This document shows, piece by piece, positions 34,401 to 45,063 of a stretch of DNA of 64,000 bases. The stretch spans positions 42,594,001 to 42,658,000 of the forward strand of contig CM060733.1 of assembly GCA_030704615.1 (NCBI GenBank), read 5' to 3'. The notes beneath the pieces were generated by a model, which worked only from the letters and a program-made list of their open reading frames with translations, was not told where the DNA came from and ran no database searches. Position numbers and translations under genes: made by a program. The DNA comes from Takakia lepidozioides. Its lineage: Eukaryota > Streptophyta > Takakiopsida > Takakiales > Takakiaceae. Numbering within the stretch: position 1 is the first letter of the stretch; each line of letters starts with the position of its first letter.

Positions 34401-37400
34401 CTTCAGGGCCAGCCAGTCTAGGACTTAGCCCGAAAATGGCTAAGTCCCTGGACGGCAATAGGGCCTAGAACTGGAAATCGGCGCCGAATTTTCCAGTTCC
34501 GGGCCAGCCACCCTAGGGACTTAGACCGAAAATGGCTAAGTCCCTGGACGGCAATAGGGCCTGGAACTGGAATATGGCGCCGAATTTTCCACTTCAGGGC
34601 CAGCCAGTCTAGGGACTTAGCCCGAAATGGCTAAGTCCCCCTGGACGGCAATAGGGCCTAGAACTGGAAAACCGGCGCCGAATTTCCAGTTCCGGGCCAG
34701 CCACACTAGGGACTTAGCCCGAAAATGGCTAAGTCCCTGAACGGCAATAGGGCCTGGAACTGGAAAATGGCGCCGAATTTCCAGTTCCGGGCCAGCCAGT
34801 CTAGGGACTTTGCCATTTTCGGAGCCCTGACTGGAAATTCGGCGCCATTTTCCCTAACACCACTTAGGCCTCTAACATCCTGAAATGCCAGGACTTGAAA
34901 GAAAGGCAGCGCGTATGTACCTGTACAGAAGGCGCATTGCTGCTTTGTCCGCGTTCGGCTGGTCGGTGAACTCGTGGCTCCGGCGAGCATCTGCTATCTC
35001 CCCGAAAGAATAGGTTGGTTTTTGTAGAGCAGAAAGTACCTCGTCACATAGTCACGCAGGCTCTCTGCTGCAGGAGATATCTCCATCTTGAACTGATGTG
35101 CTTGTGTGTCCAGCTGCTCTTTGCGCATTCGTCGTCACCTGTGGAGATTGTCCATCAGATCGCTTTCCTCAAAAATACAATGAATCAACCCCCTACTAGA
35201 GTACAAGCCCCAAACGAAGCGTGGGGAAGTACCTGAAACCACCATGTCATGCGGTTCATCCACATGTCGAATGTGGGGTCAGAGAGTTTGTCCGGTTTGG
35301 GGAAGCTCCACATGTCCCTGGTACTTTGGGAACCATTCCATTTGGAGCCACCGGTCTGTCCACCACCCAGCATATTCGTAAGCGCCAACACCACAAAAAG
35401 GAGTTGTTGCCACCACAATTTGGTTAAGAATGTATCACCTTTCTGTTGCATCCACACAGGATGTGGCTAGACGATGGAGCTTCTCCAATGTCATCGTGGG
35501 CTTCAGAGCGCGAGAGAGTAGTGCTTTCCCCACCTCCACCAGAAAGTCGGCACCAAGGGCGGGATCAGCTATGGCCACGTACTTTACCATCCGCGACTTG
35601 TACTTTATGCGGGCCCTCACCTCCGCAGCTTTGACATACGATTCGAGTTCCGGGAGGGTTGGATTCTTCTCCTCTGACTCCATGTAGAACCTCCGCGCAT
35701 GTGCCAAATCCTGCTGTATTTTCGTCTGTCGAAAAGCAGCACATAAGATTAGAGATCCTGCTCAACACAATTTCTTCTATTGGGGGAGGAGAGACAATTA
35801 GCTCAACAAAACTGCAGGAGCTTTACCCGAAATATGTAGTCCACCATGGCGTCGACGCTCAGCCTATACCAGGTTCTGTCTGCCTTTGCCTCCGACTTGC
35901 GCAGGAGGTCGGCACTGAGGGAATTGGCAAACTCTTCCACCCCCTGCCTCCCGACATCCTTCACTCGGAAGAGCATATGGGACAAGTTGGTGGCAATGAA
36001 GGCATTCTCAGTCACCCTGCAGTGCCACATTTCCATCAAACAATACTGAAATGGGAATTTTCATCATATATGAGGATTCGCAATGAAATGACTTCCAAAT
36101 TCAAAGTCCAAAAGCGAGAGGGGTTGTAGCTTACGAGTTGATGTCGGCCATTGCAGCTTTGAGAAGACTGCGATCTTTGGGCCCCGCAACCTTCAGCACA
36201 ACACAATCGACGGCGAAATGCCAATCGAGATCGTTGGGGTGGGCTTGGGCAATGTGCTCCATCCATGCCAGGAGGCGATGATTGCCGTCCCACACGTAGA
36301 ACATCTTACCGGACATGTGCTGGAAAAGAGGATCACTAGCAATCGATCTCTCGAACTCCTCATTTCGCGTTTGCCAATGGGGACCCCCATTTGTCCACCT
36401 CATCGGAAGTGTGGGCACGGGAAGCTCCGTGGTCGTTCTCAATGGAAACGTAAAAGGCGGCAGACCCCATTCGATATCCATCCCGGAAAGAGAATTTCAG
36501 CTTGTCGATATCGCCTGGGGGAGGCAGGTCTCACCACCTGCAATGACACCAAGCGGCAAAGGGGAATTCGAAGCTTGGCCGGGTACACCATGCCCCCCAG
36601 CACCCTGCCAATGTTGCTGTGGGTTGCCTCCAACATCTTGGCAGCGGCCAACTTCATATCCGCCTCAGACATGACGTCTGCTGCAGAGGGGTTTTCCGGC
36701 AGCCCACCAAGACCGCCAAATCCAGCCTGTATGCTCCGGGTTTGGGGCCTGGGGATGTCCGGGAGAATGTCATCCTGGTCAGAAACATCCATGTCGTCCT
36801 CCTCAACAGGGTCAGCCACCTGCGAAACCACCTCCAGCACTCTCGTCGTCTCTACTGCCCTCTCCCTGGCTTCACCTCGAACTTGCACAATCGGTGCTCT
36901 TTCAGGTGTTCTTTCCTCTCCTCCACTCTCCACCGTATGGGTAATTGCGGGGGCTGCACTTGCCCGCGATGGTCTAACCGGTGTGCTACTGCCTCTCTGT
37001 GGTGTCTTGTAGGGATCCACCGTCTCTGTGTGTCCCTCGCTTACATTGGCATCTGTCATTTGGGCACCCCGGGCCTCTTCAGCTGCCTTTTGTCTTTCCT
37101 CCTTGCTAGCATTCTGTCTCGTCTGTTCTTTTGCCCTCTCTTTTGCCCTCTCACGGGCTTTCTGTTTCTTACTAGGGCTAGCAACAGGGGAGCCCTCCAG
37201 GACGACCACCTTTGATTGAGGCGAACTGACACCCTCGCGCGCACTGCTCACTCCCCCCCCGCAGCCCGTGACTGCTCTCTCGCCGGGGATTGCATGTGCT
37301 TAGCTTTCTTCTTTTTCTTTGCGTGGGCGGGCCCTACTGCATGTGCATGAACAACCTCCATTGCCGGATCTGCTGTCCTCATGTCCTCACGCCCTTCACC

Positions 37401-38153
37401 TGCCATGCCGCCTGCACCAACCTCCCCAATGCCTACTCTATCGTAATCTCGTTGCAAGTCCTCCCGTCCACCAACAAAAGATTTAAGTTTGCCCTCTCGC
37501 CCCAAGTTGGGCGATTCAAACATGCGATGAGTTGGAGCTGTCGATGATACCACCAGCGTGCCGGGCTCGTCGTCACTCTGTGATTGACAAAAAATCGTGA
37601 ACACCAACAGTGGTGCAAAAAGCAGCAGCGCAACCACCATAGCAGCAATCATGTAGCAAAAATGAAAACATAACAAGTTTAGGAAGTATGGAGAGCCATG
37701 CAACAACAATGAAAACAAATGCAACCATTGCCTAAGAATGACATGCACAAGCAGCCTTCTCCAGAGCTGCCGGATTTGCACACGCATTGCAAACAATCTA
37801 AGGTTCAGTCAACTATCTAAAGTTCACTCATAAAGCAAAGCCAGGATGAAGATGCAGAAACAAAGCGAGGTAACGAAGCGAAAGCAAAAAAGAAATCGAA
37901 CAAACCGAAAGCAGAAGTGGCTTGCCTGAGAGTACTCGGCTTCAGTTGGCGCAGGTTGTGAGCAAGACACTGGAATCTCCTGCTGGAGCTTCAGTTTGGC
38001 CATGCGAGAGATTGGCCGTCGTCCGTAGTACAGAGCTTTCAACTTCCGCCGCGGTCTGGATCTGAGGTCTCTCTCAGGAGAGCCACGCCCTTCAGGCGGC
38101 ATAAGTCCCAGCCAAAAAGATCTCCTTTTTGGGGTACATGCCTGGAATACCAT
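31485..38153 (-). CDS. ParB-like domain / DNA methyltransferase-like multi-exon gene (element C)
   Basis: Fullest copy. Exon order on the minus strand: a basic first exon (about 38,153-37,931, RSRPRRKLKALYYGRR); low-complexity exons (37,580-36,540); a ParB-like region (36,600-36,131) with NIGRVLGGMVYP, IPLCRLVSLQVVRP and MFYVWDGNHRLLAW; middle exons (36,039-35,803; 35,730-35,435; about 35,360-35,235; about 35,165-34,915) with TWYRLSVDAMVDYI and YVAIADPALGADFL; FFLAWRNPG..WHLEHLRDCPWYVDLP (about 33,815); a linker; and the methyltransferase module with CDMILLDIPDG near 32,970, SPAFIQTLMETC near 32,410, a motif I region near 32,350 and its downstream exon near 32,250. The last exon, 31,979-31,485, has RCSERSRVQQILDEASL. 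Frames shift at a C9 run (about 37,255), at G5/C5 runs (about 36,515 and 36,390) and near 32,870. Most are in homopolymers, so sequencing error is possible. Predicted role: site-specific DNA binding and methylation in the nucleus. Confidence 0.7.
33890..34860. repeat. About 95-bp tandem array inside a ParB-methyltransferase intron
   Basis: Roughly nine to ten units, each with AATGGCTAAGTCCCTGG, GGCAATAGGGCCT(G/A)GAACTGG, a GGCGCCGAATTTCCA palindrome core and GGGCCAGCCA. Marker positions 34,344, 34,438, 34,534, 34,629 and 34,727 give steps of 94-98 bp. It lies between the exon ending at a GTACAT donor (about 34,913) and the exon starting near 33,830. The CTAAGTCCC motif and the GGCGCC core recur at 45.2-45.4 kb. 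Confidence 0.85.
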
Positions 38154-38319
38154 GTTAAGCCAAGTATAGCATGAGATTTAGGGTACGTGTCCAGGAAGCC
38201 ATGCGTCGCCAGCCCGAATAATAAGCGACGGCCGTCGACATTTATTGCCCAACTGCGCAATTAAATGTCGGATGAAGCCCTCCATGTCGGAAGAAAATAG
38301 ACGAAAACAGTCCCGGAAT

Positions 38320-39600
38320 TTCCCTCACGCAGGTAATTCGGAAGCGCGCGGATGGAAATCCGGCGCCGAATTTCCATCCGCGCAGGTAGGGCGGTTCGCC
38401 AAATTTCCTTCAAGCAGGTAATTTGCGCGCGGATGGAAATCCGGCGCCGAAAGCAGGTAATTCGGATGCGCGCGGATGGAAATCCGGCGCCGAATTTCCA
38501 TCCGCGCAGGTAATTCGGATGCGCGCGGATGGAAATCCGGCGCCGAATTTCCATCCGCGTAGGATGGCGGTGCGCCAATTCCTTCAAGCAGGTAATTCGG
38601 ATGCGCGCGGATGGAAATCCGGCGCCGAATTTCCATCCGCGCAGGTAATTCGGATGCGCGCGGATGGAAATCCGGCGCCGAATTTCCATCCGCGTAGGAG
38701 GCGGTGCGCCAAATTTCCTTCAAGCAGGTAATTCGGATGCGCGCGGATGGAAATCCGGCGCCGAATTTCCATCCGCGCAGGTAATTCGGATGCGCGCGGA
38801 TGGAAATCCGGCGCCGAATTTCCATCCGCGTAGGATGGCGGTGCGCCAATTTCCTTCAAGCAGGTAATTCGGATGCGCGCGGATGGAAATCCGGCGCCGA
38901 ATTTCCATCCGCGCAGGTAATTCGGATGCGCGCGGATGGAAATCCGGCGCCGAATTTCCATCCGCGCAGGTAGGGCGGTGCGCCAAATTTCCTTCAAGCA
39001 GGTAATTCGGATGCGCGCGGATGGAAATCCGGCGCCGAATTTCCATCCGCGCAGGTAGGGCGGTTCGCCAAATTTCCTTCAAGCAGGTAATCGGATGCGC
39101 GCGGATGGAAATCCGGCGCCGAATTTCCATCCGCGTAGGATGGCGGTGCGCCAAATTTCCTTCAAGCAGGTAATTCGGATGCGCGCGGATGGAAATCCGG
39201 CGCCGAATTTCCATCCGCGCAGGTAATTCGGATGCGCGCGGATGGAAATCCGGCGCCGAATTTCCATCCGCGCAGGTAATTCGGATGCGCCCGGATGGAA
39301 ATCCGGCGCCGAATTTCCATCCGCGCAGGTAGGGCGGTGCGCCAAATTTCCTTCAAGCAGGTAATTCGGATGCGCGCGATGGAAATCCGGCGCCAAATTT
39401 CCATCCGCGCAGGTAAGTCGGATGCGCCGGATGGAAATCCGGCGCCGAATTTCCATCCGCGCAGGTAGGGCGGTGCGCCAAATTTCCTTCAAGCAGGTAA
39501 TTCGGATGCGCGCGGATGGAAATCCGGCGCCGAATTTCCATCCGCGCAGGTAGGGCGGTTCGCCAAATTTCCTTCAAGCAGGTAATTCGGCGCCGAATTT
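38320..39600. repeat. Palindrome array with 53-bp steps and a longer higher-order unit (element C)
   Basis: More than a dozen copies of GGATGG plus AAATCCGGCGCCGAATTT plus CCATCC. Consecutive palindromes are 53 bp apart (e.g. 38,474 to 38,527; 38,609 to 38,662). Pairs are separated by an 82-83 bp segment containing GGCGGTGCGCCAAATTTCC. The array lies just upstream of the first exon of the ParB-methyltransferase gene. Long open frames on both strands here are repeat translations. Confidence 0.9.
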
Positions 39601-39611
39601 CCATCCTGCAG

Positions 39612-40010
39612 GTAAGTCGGATCGGTGCCATATGGATATTCGGCGCCGAATTTCGATTCGCCATTTATTTCTGAGCGAGGAATTACCTCCGTGCAGGTAA
39701 TTCCCATATAAGAATTACCTTCGTGCAGGTAATTCACATACAAGAATTACCTTCATGCAGGTAATTTCCAGATGAGAATTACCTTTGTGCAGGTAATTCT
39801 GGACGAGGAATAAACATCGATTGGAATTACCTGCAGGAAGGTAATTGTCATCTGGAAATTACCTGCACAAAGGTAATTCTTGTATGCGAATTACCTGCAC
39901 GAAGGTAATTCTTATATGGGAATTACCTGCACGAAGGTAATTCCTCGCTCAGAAATAAATGGCGAGTGGAAATCCGGCGCCGAATATCCATACGGCACTG
40001 ATCCGACTTA
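39612..40010. repeat. Large inverted repeat (about 163-bp arms, 72-bp loop)
   Basis: Left arm 39,612-39,774 and right arm 39,847-40,010 are near-perfect reverse complements. The order AAGTCGGATCGGTGCC..GGCGCCGAAT..CCATTTATTTCTGAGCGAGG on the left is mirrored on the right. Both arms contain GAATTACCTTCGTGCAGG-type units that are themselves short inverted repeats. It forms the symmetry centre between the two divergent genes: to the left the arrays have the CCGCGCAGG spacer, to the right the CTGCAGG/CTGCTGG spacer. Confidence 0.85.
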
Positions 40011-40515
40011 CCTGCTGGATGGAAATTCGGCGCCGAATTTCCATTCATCCACGATTCGAATTACCTGCAGGATGGAAATTCGGCGCCGAATATCCATATG
40101 GCACCGATCCGACTTACCTGCTGGATGGAAATTCGGCGCCGAATTTCCATTCATCCACGATTCGAATTACCTGCAGGATGGAAATTCGGCGCCGAATATC
40201 CATATGGCACCGATCCGACTTACCTGCTGGATGGAAATTCGGCGCCGAATTTCCATTCATCCACGATTCGAATTACCTGCAGGATGGAAATTCGGCGCCG
40301 AATATCCATATGGCACCGATCCGACTTACCTGCTGGATGGAAATTCGGCGCCGAATTTCCATTCATCCACGATTCGAATTACCTGCAGGATGGAAATTCG
40401 GCGCCGAATATCCATATGGCACCGATCCGACTTACCTGCTGGATGGAAATTCGGCGCCGAATCTCCATCCATCCGAGATTCCACTTACCTGCTGGATGGA
40501 AATTCGGCGCCGAAT
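39960..40515. repeat. Palindrome array in perfect 53-bp register (element C, right)
   Basis: Ten palindromes begin (GGATGGAAA) at 40,017 and every 53 bp to 40,494. Two alternating spacer types (CATTCATCCACGATTCGAAT and CATATGGCACCGATCCGACT) make a 106-bp dimer. The palindrome is exact over 28 bp in many units, with core AAATTCGGCGCCGAATTT and arms GATGG/CCATC. It lies upstream of the transposase. Confidence 0.92.
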
Positions 40516-40519
40516 CTCC

Positions 40520-41230
40520 ATCCGGGGGATGGTCTCTGTCGGAGAGGTGCCGCCTCTCCGCCGCTCTGTTGGATATTCGGTGCCGAATTTCCGTCCCGGG
40601 GGTTGAAATATGACTGCCAGGTTCCGACCTCTCCCCCCTCCCCGACTTCATTGGAACGGCCCCGAATTGAAATTCGGCGCCGTTTTCTCATCTGTGGAGG
40701 TTTTTATGTCGGCCAGTTTTCGCTCTGACACGCCGACAACACTTCCTTTGGGGGGCCCGGATGGAAATTCGGCGCCGAATGGCCGTCCAGGGGATGTTCT
40801 CTGTCGCACACTGGCCGGCCTCTGTGCCCCAGGCGACTTCATCCGGGCGTCCCCTGTTCGATATTCGTTGCCGAATTTCCGTCCGGGGGTTGAAATGTGA
40901 CAGCCAACTGCAGGCCACTCCCCCCTCCCCGACTGCATCCGAATCGCCCCGGATGGAAATTCGGCGCCGTTTTTCCATCTGGGGATGTTTTTATGCCGTC
41001 CAGTTTTCGGCCTGACCCCCGACACGACTCCCTTTGGGGGACCGGATGGAAATTCGGCGCCGAATCTCCATCCAGAAGATGTTATCTGTCGCACACACTC
41101 CGGCCTCTGCGCCCGAGGCGACTTCATCCGGGCTTCCTCTGTTGGATGTTGGGTGCCGAATTTCCATTCGGGGGTAGTAATGTGACGGCACGGTGCCGGC
41201 TTATCCCCTTCAGCCGTCATCATCCGGACG
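40520..41230. repeat. About 290-bp tandem units upstream of the transposase (element C)
   Basis: Same type as 22,440-23,240. Unit markers at about 40,612, 40,899 and 41,184. Each contains a GGCGCC palindrome and CGACTTCATCCGGGC. Probably the regulatory region of the transposase; no TATA box is obvious. Confidence 0.7.
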
Positions 41231-41470
41231 GCCCCCCACTTTCTGACTGCATACCGTTGGCAGTTATTGCGCAAAGACGAGGGGCCGCATTCCGGAGACA
41301 AGGTTCATTAACACTCTGACTGTGGATTTTTGAGATAGTTGGCTCCCTGGATTTGGATCAGGCTTCGTCGCTCGGACAAATCGGCATCGCATTCATTCCC
41401 ATCGCTGCACCCCCTTCTACCAGGGAGCTTCCCCGCACGCCATCCTGGCAGTCTTGTGTGCACATCTCCC

Positions 41471-44400
41471 ATGGCGGAAAACCCGAGCGCTACAGTGTAC
41501 TGCCCTCCTCACGAGCATAGAGCTTCATTTCCGTGCAGAGGGGACACCTGCCGGGTGATGGAGAAATATCTGTGCGTTCGATACCACCTGAAACCGGGGT
41601 CGGTTTTTTTGGAGGAGGAAAGGAAGGACTCAAACGGCCTTGTTGTCGAGAGTATTGTTGTGCTCCACGATGATTTCGGCGATGGCAGGGAATGGCGAGT
41701 TCCACCATCGGACAGCGTCATATACAGGGCTGTTGGGGACTTCATTTGCCCGCCAAATGCACCGTCTATCCTGGCGCCTTCCACGAAACAATCCGCGAAT
41801 CAGAGAGTGGGTACCTCAAAGAGAGAAGTCCGCAACGAAGTAAATCCAGAGCCGAACCCATCCATGAAGACGACCGAGAACCGGGTTGTTCACAACCTGT
41901 CCGACTCAGACGAGGTCATGGAAGTTCCGAGGTCGTCCTGGAGATCAGGCAAGTCCTCAATGGACGTCAGTGGAGGAGGGAGTCATATTCCCAGCACGAG
42001 CACCGCAGTTCGATCTATTCTAGAAATTCTGCGAGGGCTTCACCTGGAGGGACACCGGTCGGAGCTGGCCGGGCTGGACTACAGCAAGTTCGCAATTAAA
42101 TCGGTTACATGCCTTCCCGCCGACGTCGACGGTAATGTCTTCTTTGAGTTCCCTCCTCGGGCGGACTACTCGAGGGCGTCCGGAATGTTGACAGATATGG
42201 ATAGAAAACATGACGGTCATCCTTGGTGCGTTACCAAAACCACCAGCATGAAGATGCTTGATGGTGTGCGGGTGCGCTACGTTGTTTGTGCGGGCGCGTT
42301 GCGGTGTTTCTCCCCAACTTGCTTCCACTTTAAATCCAGAGGTCACAGGAACGAGACCGATTGGACAGGCACAGCTCACCAACCATTTCGAGCTCAGGAG
42401 AAGGTTCCGAACTCCACATTTAAGTGTGCGCATTGCAAAGAACCACCACACTGCATGTCTGTTTGTAATGCCAAGCAGTTCTATGTGTTGCACCGTTTCC
42501 CTGACCTCACCCGAGCTTGCATACACGTTGGTTCCCATTGTCACAAATTGGCGAGGGGGAACTCGCGGGAGGCTGCCCACGAAGCAGAGCAGCTCGTTCA
42601 GGAGGAGGTTAAGTTGAGACCGGGTGCCAAACCCAAACAGATACAGCTCCAAGCCGCCCATAAGATGGCATTGGCCAGAATTATGTCGGAAGACGGCTCG
42701 GATAGAGTTCCTCTCGACGAGAAGGAAATGGAGGCATTGCTCGAGTCGGTGTCCCACGTATGTTCACCGAATGTCCGAAACCACATTGTCTCTTGCAAAC
42801 AGAAAATTGGGCGTGGCTCGGATATGCACTCCATTCTGGAGGTGAAGCGACGATGTGGATATGACTACATTCATGGAAGTAGGTTTCCAGGACAAGGGAC
42901 TGAGGCAGATCGTTGTTTCGTATTCAAAATGTCCACGTGTGGACCTGGCAGTGGCGTCGAACTGGTCGACAGGATGACGAGTGGGAACTTGTCAAACAGT
43001 TGGGTCATGTTCGACCATATCAAGCGAATTACAAATCACCAGTGGGTGACAATGGGTGCACATGTCTACGACACCCACTGCAGGATGCTAATGACAATTG
43101 CTATTTGTGAGATGAAAGGAGAGGACACACAATCGGAGATGCTTCTTTGGCAGGGAATAAACGAACAGATGGCCAAGGCGGGATTGCCCCCTCCCAATTT
43201 CCGTGGTTTCATGGCGGACAACGCACAAGCAAATTGGGCTGCCATCCGAAGGGTGTACGGGCAAGACCCCAATGTTCCCATGGAAGGCAAGGAGAGATCT
43301 TGTGGGTTCCACTTTCTGCAGAGCCTTTCGCAGTACACAACCAGGCTCGTGGCGCCAGATTTCAGAGAGGAGCACCGTTCCATGTGCCTTGCGTGGAAGC
43401 GCGCTCCCACCTTGGATGATGCAGAGACACAGTTTGCATGCATACGGGCTTGGTGGACATCGTCAGGTGCTGTAAGGAAATCAGACGAAGGAGCAATGGT
43501 CAGTTGGCTAGCATGGTGGCATTATCGTTTCCTCCAGTTCGGCGACTATATGCGGGAGGTGAGTTGCACGAATTCGCGTCCCGTTGGATATTATTCTTGG
43601 CCATATTTGTAACTTGCTTGTAACCTCAACATGTGCTTGTGCAGGAAATGTGTCTCGACTCCGACACCGACATGCCCACGACAAACATGGCCGAATCAGT
43701 GCACTCTTCCTGGCGTGCCTCCTCTGCGGCGCATCTGGTGGACATCCTCACTGCCACAACGGAGGACATTGTGAGGTCAATTATGCAGCAATGCAGGTAC
43801 AACGAGTTCTTGAAAGGGAAACAGTGGGGCTTGGGGCCGGACAGGCAGGAAATGCTGATGCGGACTGCCTCCAGATCGAAGAATCCTCGGAAGTGGGCGG
43901 CGGCCTTGCGAGAGGGCCTTCGGGACACGCCATTGCTGCGAAGAGGCCAACATTTGGAAGGAGATGTTCATACCCGTCCAGTGAGACGAAGACTTGACGA
44001 GGCACCTGGCGGAGAAGAGGATTCATGGCGAGCTGACAAGAATATTCGCACGCTCCCTCGTGGTCCGGTGATGTTGTCCGAGGAGGTCTCGTCGAGCACC
44101 GGAAGTCCTGCACGTTCAAGATCGCCATCTCCTTTGAGCACAGGGCGCGTGCCCCGGCAACATAACGAGCCATCTGTAGTAAAGCAATACAACATTCCCA
44201 TTGTGGAGACAAGAGTGTCGGAGTCACAGTGGAGAATTGCGAGGACATTGCCGGCATTTCGAGGGAAGTGTTGCGCCATCCGGGTGGATACGAGAGCACG
44301 CTGTGGTGAGATGATTCGGAGGAACCCACACGGTGCTGTACCTGCACCTTGTTTCAGCGGCAGATTTTTGACTCCCACATTTGCTCACGCCACAACGCAG

Positions 44401-45063
44401 ACATTTTGGTTCTGTAGGCACGACATAATGACCTGTGTATTTGGCAAGCCCAAGTACGGGATTCAGGGAATGCCGGAGCCTCCGGGCGTCTGGCCTGTTG
44501 CACCGGGTTGCAGCCTCTCTCAGAATGAGGCGGATGCTCTATCTGCAGCAGGATTTCGAATGGTGCAACGCACAGACATCCCGGCCCACGCATTTCCGGT
44601 TCCTCAGACCCAGCCATTGCATACTGCTCGGTCCAGTAGAGACGGATTGGACAATTCTGCACATCCCACAATGCGATTCGGAAGAGTGAAGAGACGACAC
44701 CCTCCCAACAAGTTGAATGAGACTCGGATTGCCAATGCTCTTGGGATGGCTTGCACTATTCAGAGCTCCGTGGACGTACCCCCACCCGGCCTTGGGCGTG
44801 TGTATCGGATGGCAACGGCCGGCTCGGCTGTACGCGACGATGTATACACAATTACGATTGGAGTGGAGCCGACTTGCAACTGTACGGACTTCTCGTTGAT
44901 GGAAGCAAAGAAGGGTTCGAAGTATTATCCGTGCAAGCATCTGTATTACATTTACCTGAAGAGGTTGAGGATGAACGTGACTATTGATGACTTTATTCAT
45001 GCACCGGCGTTGAGCGTGAACGAGCTGCACAAACTCCTTCTTAGGGATTCCAGAAATCATTGA
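41471..45063 (+). CDS. MULE-like transposase with GCM/WRKY-type zinc domain and SWIM finger
   Basis: Two exons, 41,471-43,558 and 43,645-45,063, with an 86-bp phase-0 intron (GAG/GTGAGT..TGTGCAG/GAA), give about 1,168 residues. The GCM/WRKY-like region at 246-358 has HDGHPWC, C273, C279, C284, H286, C319/C322, C328/C332, C350, H356 and H358, the layout of GCM DNA-binding domains. The catalytic region has D515 in MFDH, D583 in FMADNAQANW, a C-x2-H (CGFH) near 611-614 and E713 in TTNMAESVH, the MULE-type glutamate context. A SWIM finger C-x-C-x16-C-x-H (CNC..PCKH) starts at 1107. The start MAENPSA is shared with element B; an upstream in-frame Met at 41,339 is possible. Both exons are open throughout, so it may be functional. 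Confidence 0.88.

Noticed and set aside
38261-39743. Long open frames on both strands with repeating EIRRRIS and GWKFGAGFPS peptides
   Set aside because: They are translations of the 53-bp palindrome array. The same peptides appear on both strands because the unit is palindromic. No codon bias or domain supports coding.
21780-40515. CRISPR-like arrays
   Set aside because: Regular repeats with spacers, but the repeats are full palindromes, the spacers are themselves conserved, no cas genes are present, and the context is eukaryotic transposons.
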